Counted from the first letter of the stretch, positions 26,957-36,899 are shown. The stretch is DNA of 64,000 bases from CAVTQY01 sp963736975 (GCA_963736975.1 CAVTQY010000002.1:124001-188000), one strand, 5' to 3'. The notes: generated by a model not told the origin, from the letters alone. Numbers and translations: made by a program.

Positions 26957-28064
26957 CTACCTGCGCTCGGACACGGCGGCTGCGCGTTCTTGCAGGAACC
27001 GGCGAGCGCTGGCCTCGCCCGCCGCGATCAGTTGATCGACGTTGGCCGAACTGCGGTCGAGCTTGCTTTCATAATCGAGTCTGCCCTGCAACTCCGCCGG
27101 CATTTCGATGCAGGGAATGTAATAGGGCCTGTCGCCATCCGTCGAAAACGACCTCGGGATGCGAATCGGCGATTTGATGTCGAACTGCGCCAGGAACCCA
27201 GGCTGAAACGCATTGCTGAGCAGCATATCGTTCAGCATCTCCAGATGGCGCAGTTGCTGAAACAGGGAAATGTTGCCCTCGAGCTGATTGCGTCGATCAA
27301 TGATGTCGTCCGGCAGCTCCGGTACCTGTTTCAGAGGCAGTCGGATTGATCTTGATCAGCCAAATTTCCTCCGGCACGTTCTCGCGGCCGACACTCCGCG
27401 CCCTGATCAGCTCCTGAATCGGCGGATTGTCGGAAAACAGGCCGTCCCAATAGCCATCGCCGTCAATCTGCACGGCGGGGAAGATGCTTGGGACCGCGCA
27501 GGAGGCCAGGATATGTTCGACACGGATCGGTTCGTGGACCGAGATGAACTTGGTCAGCTTGCCCGTGGAGACATTGGCCGCACCGATCATCAGAACCGGG
27601 CGCTTCGCCCGTGCCCCCCAGGAGGCGATTTCATCGAAGTCCAGATGCGTTTCCAGCAGCGAGCGAAAGTTCCGGAAATTCTCGCGATGACCGAGGGTGG
27701 CGACGCTGCTCACCGATTGGATCAGCGGCGAGGCGGGGCTGAGCTGCAGGGTGGGCAGCAGGCCGATATTGGCCATCCGCAGGGATCCCACAACGAACAG
27801 ATTGAAAGTCTGCTCGAACCAGTTCTGCGCAGTATTGTCCTCCCAGAAATCGATCAGCCTTTGCCACACGGGCATCTCGTCTTTTTCGAGGGCGAACCAC
27901 ACCAACGCGGCACAGACCGCGCCGCCGGACGTGCCGCTGATGCTGACGACCTCGAACTCGTCACCGATCTTCGCCTCGCACAGCGCTTTCAGCGCGCCGG
28001 CGGTAAAGGCCGTCTGGCTTCCGCCGCCCTGACAGGTGATCGCTATCTTGGTCTTCGGTTTCAT
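26957..28064 (-). pseudogene. patatin-like phospholipase, split by a frameshift
   Basis: Patatin-fold serine esterases use a Ser-Asp dyad. The first frame (start 28064, MKPKTKIAITCQGGGSQTAF) has the oxyanion GGG, the nucleophile in SISGTSGGAVCAAL and the Asp in DGLFSDNPPIQEL. After KINPTA the frame breaks near 27325-27330; the second frame continues LKQVPELPDDIIDRRNQLEG and ends at 26957. One extra base explains it. The DUF3734-like C-terminus is typical of patatins found beside 3-hydroxybutyrate genes; here phbB and a GntP permease flank it. Confidence 0.8.
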
Positions 28065-28111
28065 GCCTCGCCTTGTTTGTTCACGCATCATCGATTGCCG
28101 GCCCATTCGCG

Positions 28112-29566
28112 TCAGAAAGAGCCGCAGACAGTGCCCAGCCCGATCACGGCTGCAAGGGCGACGATCGCACCAACGATCGCGACCATGACGATATGAAAAT
28201 AGCTTTCGCGATGGGTCAGCCCGCACACAGCGAGCAGGGTCACGACCGCGCCGTTATGCGGGAGACTGTCGAGGGTGCCTGAGCTGATCACCGCGACGCG
28301 GTGCATCAGCGCCGGGCTGATGCCGGTCTCGGTCGCCAGCCGCATGTAAGTGTTGCCGAGCGCATCCAGTGCGATCGTAAGCCCGCCCGAAGCCGATCCG
28401 GTAAGAGCAGCCAGGAGATTGGTCGCGATCGCCAAGGAAACGAGCGGGCCACCTTCGATCGACAACACCCAGTCCCGTACCATCGCGAAAGCGGGGAGTG
28501 CTGCAACGACCGCCCCGAAACCGACCAGGCTTGCGACACTGACCGCCGGCAGCACGGAAGCATTTGCGCCGGCATCCATGCTGTCGCGCAGTGCCGGCAG
28601 ATAACGGCTGCTGACAATAATGAGCGTGAGGATGGCCGCGGTGAGCGCCACGATCACCGCCCATACGCCGCCTACCGACGACAGCGACGTTTCGCCCCAG
28701 CGCGGCTCGGCCAGGAACGACACGTCGAGGCGCGGCAGCACGACTATCGACATCAGGAAATTGACGCCGACCACGACGACCAGGGGCAATAGGGCCGCCG
28801 CAGCCGAGGGTCGGCTGTCCGTGCCGTGACCGTGATGGATCTCGGCCGGATCGAACTCACGCGCGGTGGTCGCGCGCTCGCGCACCATTAGATCGTCGGC
28901 CGCATCATCGACGCGAACGCCATGATCGGCGCCATAACCCTCACCGGCGCGGCGGGCTGTTGATTCGGCACGGCCGAGCCACCACAGACCGAACAGGAGC
29001 ATGATCGCCGAAGCGATCACGCCGAGGCCCGGGGCTGCTAGCGGCGTGGTGCCGAAGAACGGCATCGGGATCGCATTCTGGATCGCCGGCGTTCCCGGCA
29101 TGGCGGACATGGTGAAAGTGGATGTGCCAAGCGCGATCGCCGCCGGCATCAGACGGCGCGGGATGTCAGCCGCCCGGAACATTGCCTGGGCCATCGGCGC
29201 CAGCACGAAGAACGCCACGAACAGGCTGACGCCGCCATAGGTAACCAGCGCGCCGGCGAGTACGACCGCCAGTATCGCCCGACGCTCTCCCAGCCGGTCG
29301 GTCACGAAGGCGGAGATGGCCGCAACCGAACCGCTGTCCTCCATCAACTTGCCGAATAGCGCGCCGAGCAGGAACAGTGGAAAGAACTGCGCCAGGAAAC
29401 GGGCGGCGCTGCCCATGAAGGTCTGCGTCCAGTGCGCAAGCAGCGGCTCGCTTGAGGCTGCGGCGGCGATCAGCGCCGCGGCCGGGGCGAGCAGTAAAAT
29501 GCTCCACCCACGGTACGCAAGTCCGATCAGCAGTAACAATCCGACCAAGATTCCGAGCAGCCCCAT
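28112..29566 (-). CDS. GntP family permease
   Basis: A 484-residue permease with about 12 membrane segments. GntP-family features include FLAQFFPLFLLGALFGKLME, AILAVVLAGALVTYGGVSLF, TFTMSAMPGTPAIQNAIP and LTGSASGGLTIALDALGN, DSLPHNGAVVTLL. GntP members import gluconate or D-3-hydroxybutyrate; the adjacent patatin and nearby phbB favour a hydroxy-acid, which is inference. A His-rich loop (EIHHGHGTD) lies mid-protein. Confidence 0.85.
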   Translation of the reverse strand: MGLLGILVGLLLLIGLAYRGWSILLLAPAAALIAAAASSEPLLAHWTQTFMGSAARFLAQFFPLFLLGALFGKLMEDSGSVAAISAFVTDRLGERRAILAVVLAGALVTYGGVSLFVAFFVLAPMAQAMFRAADIPRRLMPAAIALGTSTFTMSAMPGTPAIQNAIPMPFFGTTPLAAPGLGVIASAIMLLFGLWWLGRAESTARRAGEGYGADHGVRVDDAADDLMVRERATTAREFDPAEIHHGHGTDSRPSAAAALLPLVVVVGVNFLMSIVVLPRLDVSFLAEPRWGETSLSSVGGVWAVIVALTAAILTLIIVSSRYLPALRDSMDAGANASVLPAVSVASLVGFGAVVAALPAFAMVRDWVLSIEGGPLVSLAIATNLLAALTGSASGGLTIALDALGNTYMRLATETGISPALMHRVAVISSGTLDSLPHNGAVVTLLAVCGLTHRESYFHIVMVAIVGAIVALAAVIGLGTVCGSF

Positions 29567-29601
29567 CGCTCAGGCCGCCGACAGCATCGCCCGCGCCTCA
29601 A

Positions 29602-30450
29602 TCATCGGGCGCGCGCCGCCGTGCCGGCCGGACCAGGGCAACCGGGTGACGGATCTCGTGTTGCCTCGCCATCCGGTGCCGCCTGCGCCGTCGCGACGGC
29701 GGCCGCGGCGACAGCCGGCCGCCGCTTCCGGCGCGCCAGACGGCGCATGCGTGGCAGCTCCTCCACCAGTGCCCAGATCGACAGCGCCACGCTGCGCCGG
29801 AAGAGGGATGCCATAGTCGTTCCGATATCTCCGGCGCGGAGCGCGTGCAGGGCGTGGGTCGCAGCGATGCCGCGTGCATCGGCATGCTTGCGTTCCGATA
29901 GCGGGCCATCATGCAGTCGTGGCAGGGCTGTCGCTGGTCCGGAATGCGATCGAGGTCGAAGACAGAGCCCCAGCGGCTCGCTCCAGGCTTCGTAGCGCCA
30001 GAAATCCAGGTTCCAGTCCAGATAGAAATAATTGTAATCGCCGACGCAGGGGATCAACTGTGGTTCGCTGGGTACGAAGTGCGTGGTCTCGGTACGCGAT
30101 GCACTGGAGTTGGCGACCGGGAAGTGTTTTTTCACTCGTGCGATCGCCGCTAGGCGAAGAATGTCGGGGTGCACCCAGCGGTTCACCACCCTGCAGGGTC
30201 ATATAGCGGATCCCGCGCCGGTGTAGGATCGGGAGCGCCTGGGCGTCGGCATATCGTCGCTTGCCTACCAACGTCTTGTCGCGGGCGAAGAACCGAGGTG
30301 ATTCCGTCTCTGGTCAATGCCTCGGGCAAACCACAACCAATTCGGAAATAAAGCCGCCCAACCTGGACCAGCAACGCCACGGCGATCGTGGTGCCAAGGA
30401 CTCGGAATTCGCCCAAGACAAGGCCGAGGTAGCGCAGGTGGCGACCGCGA
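29602..30450 (-). pseudogene. decayed membrane-anchored radical SAM protein
   Basis: Fragments in three frames line up in order on the minus strand: an N-terminal helix (GTTIAVALLVQVGRLYFRIG), FFARDKTLVGKRRYADAQAL, RGIRYMTLQGGEPL, VHPDILRLAAIAR, LDWNLDFWRYEAW, CMMARYRNASM-like and FRRSVALSIWALVEELPRMR. GGEPL is the radical SAM SAM-binding motif. The CxxxCxxC that should precede FFARDK is missing, and at least two frameshifts occur (one extra G near 30183). The lost cysteines make this a true pseudogene rather than a read error. Borders are approximate. Confidence 0.7.
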
Positions 30451-30657
30451 CGCTGAGCAACCCAGGCGATCGCACCGGGAATTATCCGTGCACTTCCAAG
30501 AGCAATGGAACCGATCCCCTCATCGGAATGTTTGATGCCACGATCCCGCCCACCCACGCTCGTCGCGACCCTGGGTCCGTTCTTGCGGGCTACGATTATC
30601 CTGCGCCGGTCGATACCGCGCATCAAGGCGGCATCGGATACGGCCGGCAACCTGGCT

Positions 30658-30984
30658 CTATTTCCGCTTGGCGAAAGGCAGCAGACCCGAAACCGCCGCC
30701 AGCAGCATCATGAATCGCGGCAGCGCGAGATCGCGTTCGCCACGCTTCATCTCCGCCGTTAGCATGGCGGTCGAGACGGTCGCCAAAACCCACGCCCCGA
30801 GATGTCGCAGGGAGCGCGAGGCGATCAGCACGCCCCCGGTGAACTCAGCCGCGCCGACCGCCTGGCGCGTATCGTCCGACCAGCCCCAATCGGCGAATAG
30901 CCGCTCATAGCCTCGCATCCCCAGCAACTTGTCGGCTCCCGCTATGGCAAAGCCGAGCCCAATGAGGGAGAACCATTTCCGCAT
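30658..30984 (-). CDS. DoxX-like four-helix membrane protein
   Basis: A 108-residue protein with three to four hydrophobic segments (FSLIGLGFAIAGADKLLGM, GGVLIASRSLRHLGAWVLA, FMMLLAAVSGLLPF) and GAAEFTGGVLI, which resembles the DoxX/DoxX-like family. An ATG at 30984 and GTG at 30987 follow AGAGGAG. Its function is unknown. It lies just downstream of the MFS gene and probably shares its transcript. Confidence 0.6.
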   Translation of the reverse strand: MRKWFSLIGLGFAIAGADKLLGMRGYERLFADWGWSDDTRQAVGAAEFTGGVLIASRSLRHLGAWVLATVSTAMLTAEMKRGERDLALPRFMMLLAAVSGLLPFAKRK

Positions 30985-31006
30985 CACATGCTCCTCTGTC
31001 GCAGGC

Positions 31007-32245
31007 TCATAACGCGACAGACGGCCTCCCGTCGGCGAGCGCGCGGCGACGGCCGCGCCACTCTGTCGCGAGCGCCATCAGCACGGTCGCCAGCATGAAC
31101 AGCACGGAGGCGTAGAACACCCAGCGCGGTGCGCCGCGATCCATGATCCAGCCGCCCAGCATCGGCCCCGCCGTGCCGCCGATATTGAATCCGGTGGTCA
31201 CGATCCCGAACACCCGCCCGGTGGCTCCGGCCGGCGCCGCCGCCCGCACCATCATGTCACGCGAGGGCGCGATCATCCCCGAGAGGAAGCCCGCCGCCGC
31301 CATCGCCGCGATCAGCGGTGCCGTGCCCAGATCGACCGAGCCGATCATGAAGGTGATTGCTGCCGTAGCCGCGAATGCCGCGGCGGCCACCTCGCCATGG
31401 CGGCGCGTCATGTCGGCGATCACGCCACCGGCCAGCACGCCGACCGCGGTGGCGCAGAGAAACGCCGACAACGCCCCATTCGCCACCACCAGCTTCACGT
31501 CATAGAGCGCCTTCAGCGCCACCACCGAAAAATTGGTGATTGCGCCGGTCGAAAGGCTGAGCAGCGCGAAGAACACGGTCAGCCCGATAATCGCCGGCGA
31601 CAGCAGGCGTGCCAACGGCAGCCTCGCGGCCGGCGCATCCCGCACGATCGGGCGGGAAGCGGGCACGACAGCATCCAGCCGACGCGCAAGGGCGAGCGGC
31701 ACTGCCACTGCAGGACCGATCAGCGCCGCGACCAGCAAAGCGGCGCTCAGCCCGGCATGGCTGCTCACCAGCAGCATCACCGGCGGGGCGATCGCGCCAC
31801 CCAGATAGCCGGCAAACGTATGGAACGAAAACGCGCGTCCGATCCGCGACGGCTCTATGGCCGCGCCGAGGATCGCATAATCCGACGGGTGATACACCGC
31901 ATTGGCCACCCCGGCTATCGCCGCTGCCGGCAGCAGCCAAGCGTAGTGCGGGTAGAGTGCGAACGAGCCGTACGCCACCCCCGATAAGCAAAGCCCGCCG
32001 ATCAGCACCCGGCGGGGGCCGACCCGGTCCACCACCCACCCCATCGGCGCCTGCACCAGCGCCGAGACGATGTTGAATACCGTGATGGCCAGGCCGAGCT
32101 GGACGAAATCCACCCCGAGGCGCGCGCGCAGCAGCGGAAACAGCGGGACCAGCACGAGATAATGGAAGTGGCTGACCAGATGTGCCGAGCAGATCAGTCC
32201 GAGAGTCTTCGCTTCGCCGAACCGGCCGAAGGTGACTGGAGTCAT
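31007..32245 (-). CDS. major facilitator superfamily transporter
   Basis: A 412-residue 12-helix transporter. MFS signatures include GWVVDRVGPRRVLIGG between helices 2 and 3 and the matching GGVIADMTRRHGEVAAA in the second half. The start at 32245 overlaps the stop of the metallo-beta-lactamase gene by four bases and gives a normal length; the longer frame upstream is a shadow. The substrate is unknown. Confidence 0.9.
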   Translation of the reverse strand: MTPVTFGRFGEAKTLGLICSAHLVSHFHYLVLVPLFPLLRARLGVDFVQLGLAITVFNIVSALVQAPMGWVVDRVGPRRVLIGGLCLSGVAYGSFALYPHYAWLLPAAAIAGVANAVYHPSDYAILGAAIEPSRIGRAFSFHTFAGYLGGAIAPPVMLLVSSHAGLSAALLVAALIGPAVAVPLALARRLDAVVPASRPIVRDAPAARLPLARLLSPAIIGLTVFFALLSLSTGAITNFSVVALKALYDVKLVVANGALSAFLCATAVGVLAGGVIADMTRRHGEVAAAAFAATAAITFMIGSVDLGTAPLIAAMAAAGFLSGMIAPSRDMMVRAAAPAGATGRVFGIVTTGFNIGGTAGPMLGGWIMDRGAPRWVFYASVLFMLATVLMALATEWRGRRRALADGRPSVAL

Positions 32246-33111
32246 GCCGGCTCGCAGCGGAACCCATCGCCCCAGTGGGCGAACCGGCCGCGCGACGGCG
32301 AGGGGAAATGCGCCGTGCAGCACAGCGTCCCCTGCGCGCATACCCGCTCGAGGAAGCTGCGCCGCGTGACCGCTGCCTGCTTCGGATCGTAGTCCGCCCG
32401 CATCGAAAGCTCTGGGTAGCGCGCCTGGATCGGCGAGTGGATCAAGTCGCCGGTCAGCACCGCGTCGGTGCCGCCGCGCCCCAGCAGTACGGCGAAATGG
32501 TCCGGCGTGTGGCCCGGCGTGGGCAGCAGTCGGACATGGTCGTCCAGCACGTGCTCGCTGCTGACAAAATCCGCCCGTTTTGCCTCCACGATCGGTATCA
32601 CGCTGTCGGCGATACACTCGATGGGCGTTTTCGCGTGCTGCGCGGTCCAGTAGGCGTATTCGCGGTCGGAGAACAGGTAGCGCGCCTTGGGGAAGGTCGG
32701 CACCCAACGGCCGTTCTCGAGCCGGGTGTTCCACCCGACATGATCAACATGCAGGTGCGTGCACATCACGTAATCGATGTCGTCCAGCTTGAGCCCGACC
32801 GCGGCGAGGCCGCGCATGAAAGCGTCGTCGGTCTTCTTGTGCCACATCGGCCGGGCGGCGCGGTCCTTGTCGTTGCCAACACAACTATCGACCAGGACGG
32901 TGTGCCACGGCGTGCGCACGACGTAAGACTGAAAGCATAGTATCAGCTTGCCGGTTGCCGGGTCGAGCGCGGCCGGCTCCATCCAGCTCCGGTTCGCCTC
33001 CAGCACATCCTTGCTCAGACCGGGGATGAACTCGAATGGGTCGGTGAAGGGAAATTCCTGCTCGATGATGCGATGGATCGTCAGCTCGCCGACGGTGAGT
33101 GTCGTGCTCAT
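32242..33111 (-). CDS. metallo-beta-lactamase fold hydrolase
   Basis: A 289-residue MBL-fold enzyme with the dinuclear zinc motif THLHVDHVGWNT, a His in LLPTPGHTPDH, Asp in VLTGDLIHSPIQ and a final His in CTAHFPSPSRG. The N-terminal layout (VGELTIHRIIEQE, VDSCVGNDKDR) is that of the AttM/quorum-quenching-like and related lactonase group, but the substrate is not predicted. It is coupled to the MFS gene. Confidence 0.9.
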   Translation of the reverse strand: MSTTLTVGELTIHRIIEQEFPFTDPFEFIPGLSKDVLEANRSWMEPAALDPATGKLILCFQSYVVRTPWHTVLVDSCVGNDKDRAARPMWHKKTDDAFMRGLAAVGLKLDDIDYVMCTHLHVDHVGWNTRLENGRWVPTFPKARYLFSDREYAYWTAQHAKTPIECIADSVIPIVEAKRADFVSSEHVLDDHVRLLPTPGHTPDHFAVLLGRGGTDAVLTGDLIHSPIQARYPELSMRADYDPKQAAVTRRSFLERVCAQGTLCCTAHFPSPSRGRFAHWGDGFRCEPA

Positions 33112-33197
33112 GACAGGCTCCGTGGACCGTTTCCTCCCCAGATGTTAGGGCGGTTCGCGAGCGCTGGGAATGCCCGGCAACAGCTATCGGGGGTCCG

Positions 33198-34008
33198 ATG
33201 TGGGACTCGGGTTACGTGCACGGCTACTCAGCGCCGGAAGCCAGGCGGCTTTCCGATCAGGCCAACGCACTCAGCACATTGCTCCATGAGGGGGTGCGAT
33301 ACTCCCGTGGCCGCCGGGTCCTCGAGGCCGGCTGCGGGACCGGAGCGCAAACCGTATTTCTGGCCGGGAGCAGTCCAGCGGCCGAGATCGTGTCGGTCGA
33401 TGTTTCCCCGGCTTCGCTGGAGCGGGCGCGGAAGAGAGTGGCCGCAGCGGGCCATCGCAACGTGATGTTTCAGCTCGCAGACCTGTTCGACCTGCCGTTC
33501 GAGGACGCCAGCTTCGACGATGCGTTCCTTTGTTTCGTCCTGGAGCATCTGCATGAGCCGGAGCGCGCCTTGGCGGCGGTTCGCCGTGTGTTAAGGCCGG
33601 GCGGCACCATCACCGTGATCGAGGGCGACCATGGCTCGTGGTATTGCCACCCGCAGACCAAGGCCGCCTCTCGTACCGTGCAATGCCTGATCGAGATTCA
33701 GGCACAGCTGGGCGGGGACTCGCTGATCGGGCGCCGGATCTTTCCGCTGCTGGCTCAGGCAGGGTTTGCCAAGACGCGCGTCGTTCCTCGGATGGTTTAC
33801 GTCGATGAACTCGCGTCCGGCTCTGATCGAGGGGTTTTCCATCAATACCTTTATCGCCATGGTGAAGGGCGTGCGTGAACAGGCGATATCTCGAGGGTTG
33901 ATCACGGCGACCGAGTGGGACGAAGGGGTTGCGGATCTGTATCGCGCCACCCGGCCCGGCGGCACGTTCTGCTACACGTTCTTTCGAGGCACCGCCATCA
34001 GCCTGTAA
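33198..34008 (+). pseudogene. class I SAM-dependent methyltransferase, split by a frameshift
   Basis: The first frame has the SAM-binding motif I VLEAGCGTGAQTVFLAG, an acidic ribose-binding strand EIVSVDVSPASLERAR, and AFLCFVLEHLHEPERALA with VLRPGGTITVIEGDHGS. It breaks near 33813; the next frame continues NSRPALIEGFSINTFIAMVK and ends FCYTFFRGTAISL. Removing one G restores a protein of about 269 residues. It is divergent from the MBL gene. The methyl acceptor is unknown. Confidence 0.8.
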
Positions 34009-34082
34009 GACCGGCCTTTCCCGCCTGCGGGCCAAAAAGAGAGCACGCAGGGCGGAGTGCAAGCCTCCTCGTCGCCGAGACC

Positions 34083-34575
34083 TCAAATCAGAGAACTCGA
34101 TCTCCGTCACGCCCGCCGCCAGCACCCGCTGCAAATCCGCCAGCGCCAGCGCGATGCAGCCCTCTGTCGGCGCATAATCCGCCCGCGCGACATGCAGGAA
34201 GATCGCCGACCCGCGTCCGCGACGTACCGGCGAATCGTTCCAGCCCAACACGCCCACGATGTCATACAGCGAATCGTCCCGCCACAGCGTCTCATGCGGC
34301 CCGTCATACGGCAGGGGCACCTTGCGGTTGTAGTTCGAGTCATCCGGATCGTCGCACCAGCCGTCATTTGGCGCGATCGGCTCCTGCGGCACCGCGCATG
34401 CGGGCGGTGCCACCCGGTCCGCCCGGTACAGCACTCGCCGCAGCGGCAAGACGCCAGTAGGCGTCACCCCATCACCCTCCTGCTTATCCGCGCGAACGCC
34501 GCCACGCCCCAGCGCGGCGCGTACCACCATCCCGCCCACGATCAACTGCCCATCGGGCCGCACCAGCGCGCGCAT
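34083..34575 (-). pseudogene. L,D-transpeptidase (YkuD) family protein with a probable frame error near its stop
   Basis: The protein begins MRALVRPDGQLIVGGMVVRA and carries the YkuD catalytic His and Cys in SAIFLHVARADYAPTEGCIA. There is no signal peptide, as in a subset of short YkuD proteins. The frame as read runs on to 33610, through the opposite-strand methyltransferase, with non-conserved Arg-rich sequence. If one base near 34092 is removed, the protein ends EIEFLI at a stop at 34083-34085, giving about 163 residues, which fits the family. It lies 3 bases after ribA. Confidence 0.7.
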
Positions 34576-34578
34576 GGG

Positions 34579-35748
34579 TCAGTCCAACAGGTGACCGAAT
34601 CGCCGCGCCTTGGTCGCTAGATATCGGTCGTTCACCCCGTTCGGGGCAAAGGCATGCGGCTCGCGCGAAACCACCTCGATGCCGCAGGCCGACAAGGCGG
34701 CCACCTTGTCCGGATTGTTGGTCAACAGGCGGACGCGGCGGATACCAAGGGACTCCAGCATCGTGGCGGCCACCAGGAAGCTGCGCTCGTCGGCACCCCA
34801 ACCCAGCGCGCGGTTGGCGTCCAGCGTATCCAACCCGCGGTCCTGCAGCGCATAGGCACGCAGCTTGTTCACCAGCCCAATGCCGCGGCCTTCCTGCGCC
34901 AGATAGAGCAAGACCCCGGCGCCCTCTTCTCCCATGCGGCGGACCGCTCCGCGCAGTTGCGACCCGCAATCGCAGCGCAGGCTGCCCAGGAAGTCACCGG
35001 TGAAACACTCCGAATGCAGCCGCACCAACGGCGCCTCGCGCGCTTCCGGCGCGCCGACCACGATGGCGAAATGCTCGGCCGCGCCGTCATCGCTGCGAAA
35101 CGCGACAACCCGGCAGTCCTCGGCGCCATCGAGCGGCACCGATGCTTCCGCCACCCGATGCAGCGCCGCACCGGTAGCCGCCGGATAGGCAAGCACGTCG
35201 GCCGCATCGACCGATAAAAGACCCCGCTTGGTAGCCTTGGCGGGCGCGTCCGGCGCCAAGGGTGCCGCCAGAACGGCCGGCAACAGGCGCGTCAACCTGA
35301 CCAGTGTAAGCGCGGCCGGAGCCGCCGGCGGCAACGGAGCGGGCTCCGCCGCCATCGCCGGCGACTGCGGCAGTATCGGATCGGCCAAGCTGCGCAGGAC
35401 GGCGGGATCCAGCAGCATCGGCTCGATCCGCAGTGCCACCCCTGGACCCGCCGGCGCCACCGGCCGGTGCAACAGCGCGCCCGCCCTCGTCGGCATCAGC
35501 AGCATGCTGTAGGGCGCCGTGGTCAAGCCGACGAACTCCTCGAGCCCCGCCGGCGCGGCGGTTTCGGCGGCCAGTACCACGAGTGGCGTTTCCGCTCGCA
35601 ACAGTACCGGGGCACCGCGCCGCAGATCCGCTACTGCCCGATGTACCGTGCGCAATGCTGCCACATCGAGCTGTTGCCCGGTTGCAGCCTCGCGGCGCTG
35701 CACACGCGATATCGCCGGAAAGTCGATCGGTGCGAGGATATCCGTCAT
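34579..35748 (-). CDS. ribA: GTP cyclohydrolase II with degenerate N-terminal domain
   Basis: A 389-residue protein. About residues 190-389 are the GTP cyclohydrolase II domain: three zinc cysteines in ECFTGDFLGSLRCDCG, YLAQEGRGIGLVNKLRAYAL and the Arg/GTP region TNNPDKVAALSACGIEV. The first 190 residues look like a degenerate DHBP synthase (RibB): AVADLRRGAPVLLRAE, LTTAPYSMLLMPTRAG, without its acidic metal motif. It catalyses the first step of riboflavin synthesis. Confidence 0.9.
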   Translation of the reverse strand: MTDILAPIDFPAISRVQRREAATGQQLDVAALRTVHRAVADLRRGAPVLLRAETPLVVLAAETAAPAGLEEFVGLTTAPYSMLLMPTRAGALLHRPVAPAGPGVALRIEPMLLDPAVLRSLADPILPQSPAMAAEPAPLPPAAPAALTLVRLTRLLPAVLAAPLAPDAPAKATKRGLLSVDAADVLAYPAATGAALHRVAEASVPLDGAEDCRVVAFRSDDGAAEHFAIVVGAPEAREAPLVRLHSECFTGDFLGSLRCDCGSQLRGAVRRMGEEGAGVLLYLAQEGRGIGLVNKLRAYALQDRGLDTLDANRALGWGADERSFLVAATMLESLGIRRVRLLTNNPDKVAALSACGIEVVSREPHAFAPNGVNDRYLATKARRFGHLLD

Positions 35749-36094
35749 TGCCCGATCACGGGAAAGCGAAATGATCCCGGCCTATTTTCGTCATGATTCA
35801 TTACGATGGTCCTCGCCGAGCACTTGTGCGAGGCCAGCGTGATGCCGACTGCCCACCCGGCTGTACTCCTCCAAGAACGAGAGTATATGGCGGAGCCGGC
35901 TTGCTGTCGCGCCGAAGCTCACGCCGATGTGAGCAAGGGCGGCCGGCAGCAACTCGGGCAGGCTGATGCAATCGCGCCGGGCCGCATCCCATCTAGCGGA
36001 GCGCGTGGTTCGAGCTGCGAGCTCGCCGGGTCTGGCCCCGCGCCCCGCGGTGGGATATTCTTTCGTTCCCGATACATCGGAAAGGTGCAACGAT
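35749..36094. other. intergenic region between ribA and the response regulator
   Basis: This divergent gap of about 346 bases must hold both promoters. On the minus strand an open stretch ending near 35793 encodes a helical, protein-like tail (GATASRLRHILSFLEEYS) but I find no start or family, so it may be a gene remnant. I see no riboswitch or clear operator. Confidence 0.4.
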
Positions 36095-36817
36095 ATGTCG
36101 ACTGAACGCCCCATCCTGATCGTGGACGACGACCGCGACCTGCGCATGACATTGGCCGAACAGTTGGTGGTGGACGGCGAGTTCACCTCGGTCGAAGCCG
36201 GCAGCCTGGCGGAAGCCGAGGAAAAACTTGCCGACAAGGAGTCCCGGTTCAACGCAGTGATCCTGGATGTCAGCCTGCCGGATGGCGACGGCCGCGATTT
36301 CTGTTCGCGGTTGCGCCGGCAGGGACATAAGATGCCGGTGATCATGCTGACTGGCTCGGACGCCGAGACCGACGTGGTGCGCGGGCTCAATTCGGGCGCC
36401 AACGACTATATCGCCAAACCATTCCGCTTGAATGAACTGCTGGCGCGCCTCCGCGCTCAGCTTCGCATCTTCGAGAACAGCGAGGACGCGGTCTTCACGA
36501 TCGGGCCGTATACATTCCGCCCCTCGGCGAAGCTGTTGCAGGACCCGGCAAAGAACCGCCGCATCCGCTTGACCGAGAAAGAGGCGGCGATCCTGAAATT
36601 CCTCTACCGCGCCGGCCAGCACGCCGTGGCGCGTCAAGTGCTGCTGAACGAGGTATGGGGGTACAACGCTGCGGTGACCACGCACACGCTGGAGACACAT
36701 ATCTACCGGTTGCGCCAGAAAATCGAGCCGGATCCGGCGAATGCCCGCCTGCTCGTCACCGAGGGCGGCGGTTACCGGCTGGATCCGGAAGGCGTTCCGG
36801 CGGCCGTGCCCGCCTGA
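36095..36817 (+). CDS. OmpR/PhoB-type two-component response regulator
   Basis: A 240-residue regulator. The receiver domain has DDD near residue 12, phospho-acceptor Asp in AVILDVSLPDGDG, Thr in VIMLTGSD and Lys in DYIAKPF. The winged-helix DNA-binding domain ends HTLETHIYRLRQKIEPDP and LLVTEGGGYRLDPEG. No histidine kinase is adjacent, so it is an orphan here. ATG 36095 is used; the longer frame upstream is not supported. Confidence 0.92.
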   Translation: MSTERPILIVDDDRDLRMTLAEQLVVDGEFTSVEAGSLAEAEEKLADKESRFNAVILDVSLPDGDGRDFCSRLRRQGHKMPVIMLTGSDAETDVVRGLNSGANDYIAKPFRLNELLARLRAQLRIFENSEDAVFTIGPYTFRPSAKLLQDPAKNRRIRLTEKEAAILKFLYRAGQHAVARQVLLNEVWGYNAAVTTHTLETHIYRLRQKIEPDPANARLLVTEGGGYRLDPEGVPAAVPA

Positions 36818-36899
36818 CAAGGCGTGGTCTGAGAGGGGACGTCAAGCCTGAAACGACACGCTTGACCCGCGCTGCCGCGAGGAAGCAGGGTCCCGGTCG

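Noticed and set aside
30183..30650. 155-residue minus-strand ORF
   Set aside because: Its middle is one frame of the radical SAM remnant (LLVQVGRLYFRIG); the rest is not protein-like, so it was folded into the pseudogene entry.
35791..36402. 203-residue minus-strand ORF across the response regulator start
   Set aside because: Most is antisense to the regulator; the 3' end looks protein-like but has no start of its own or family match.
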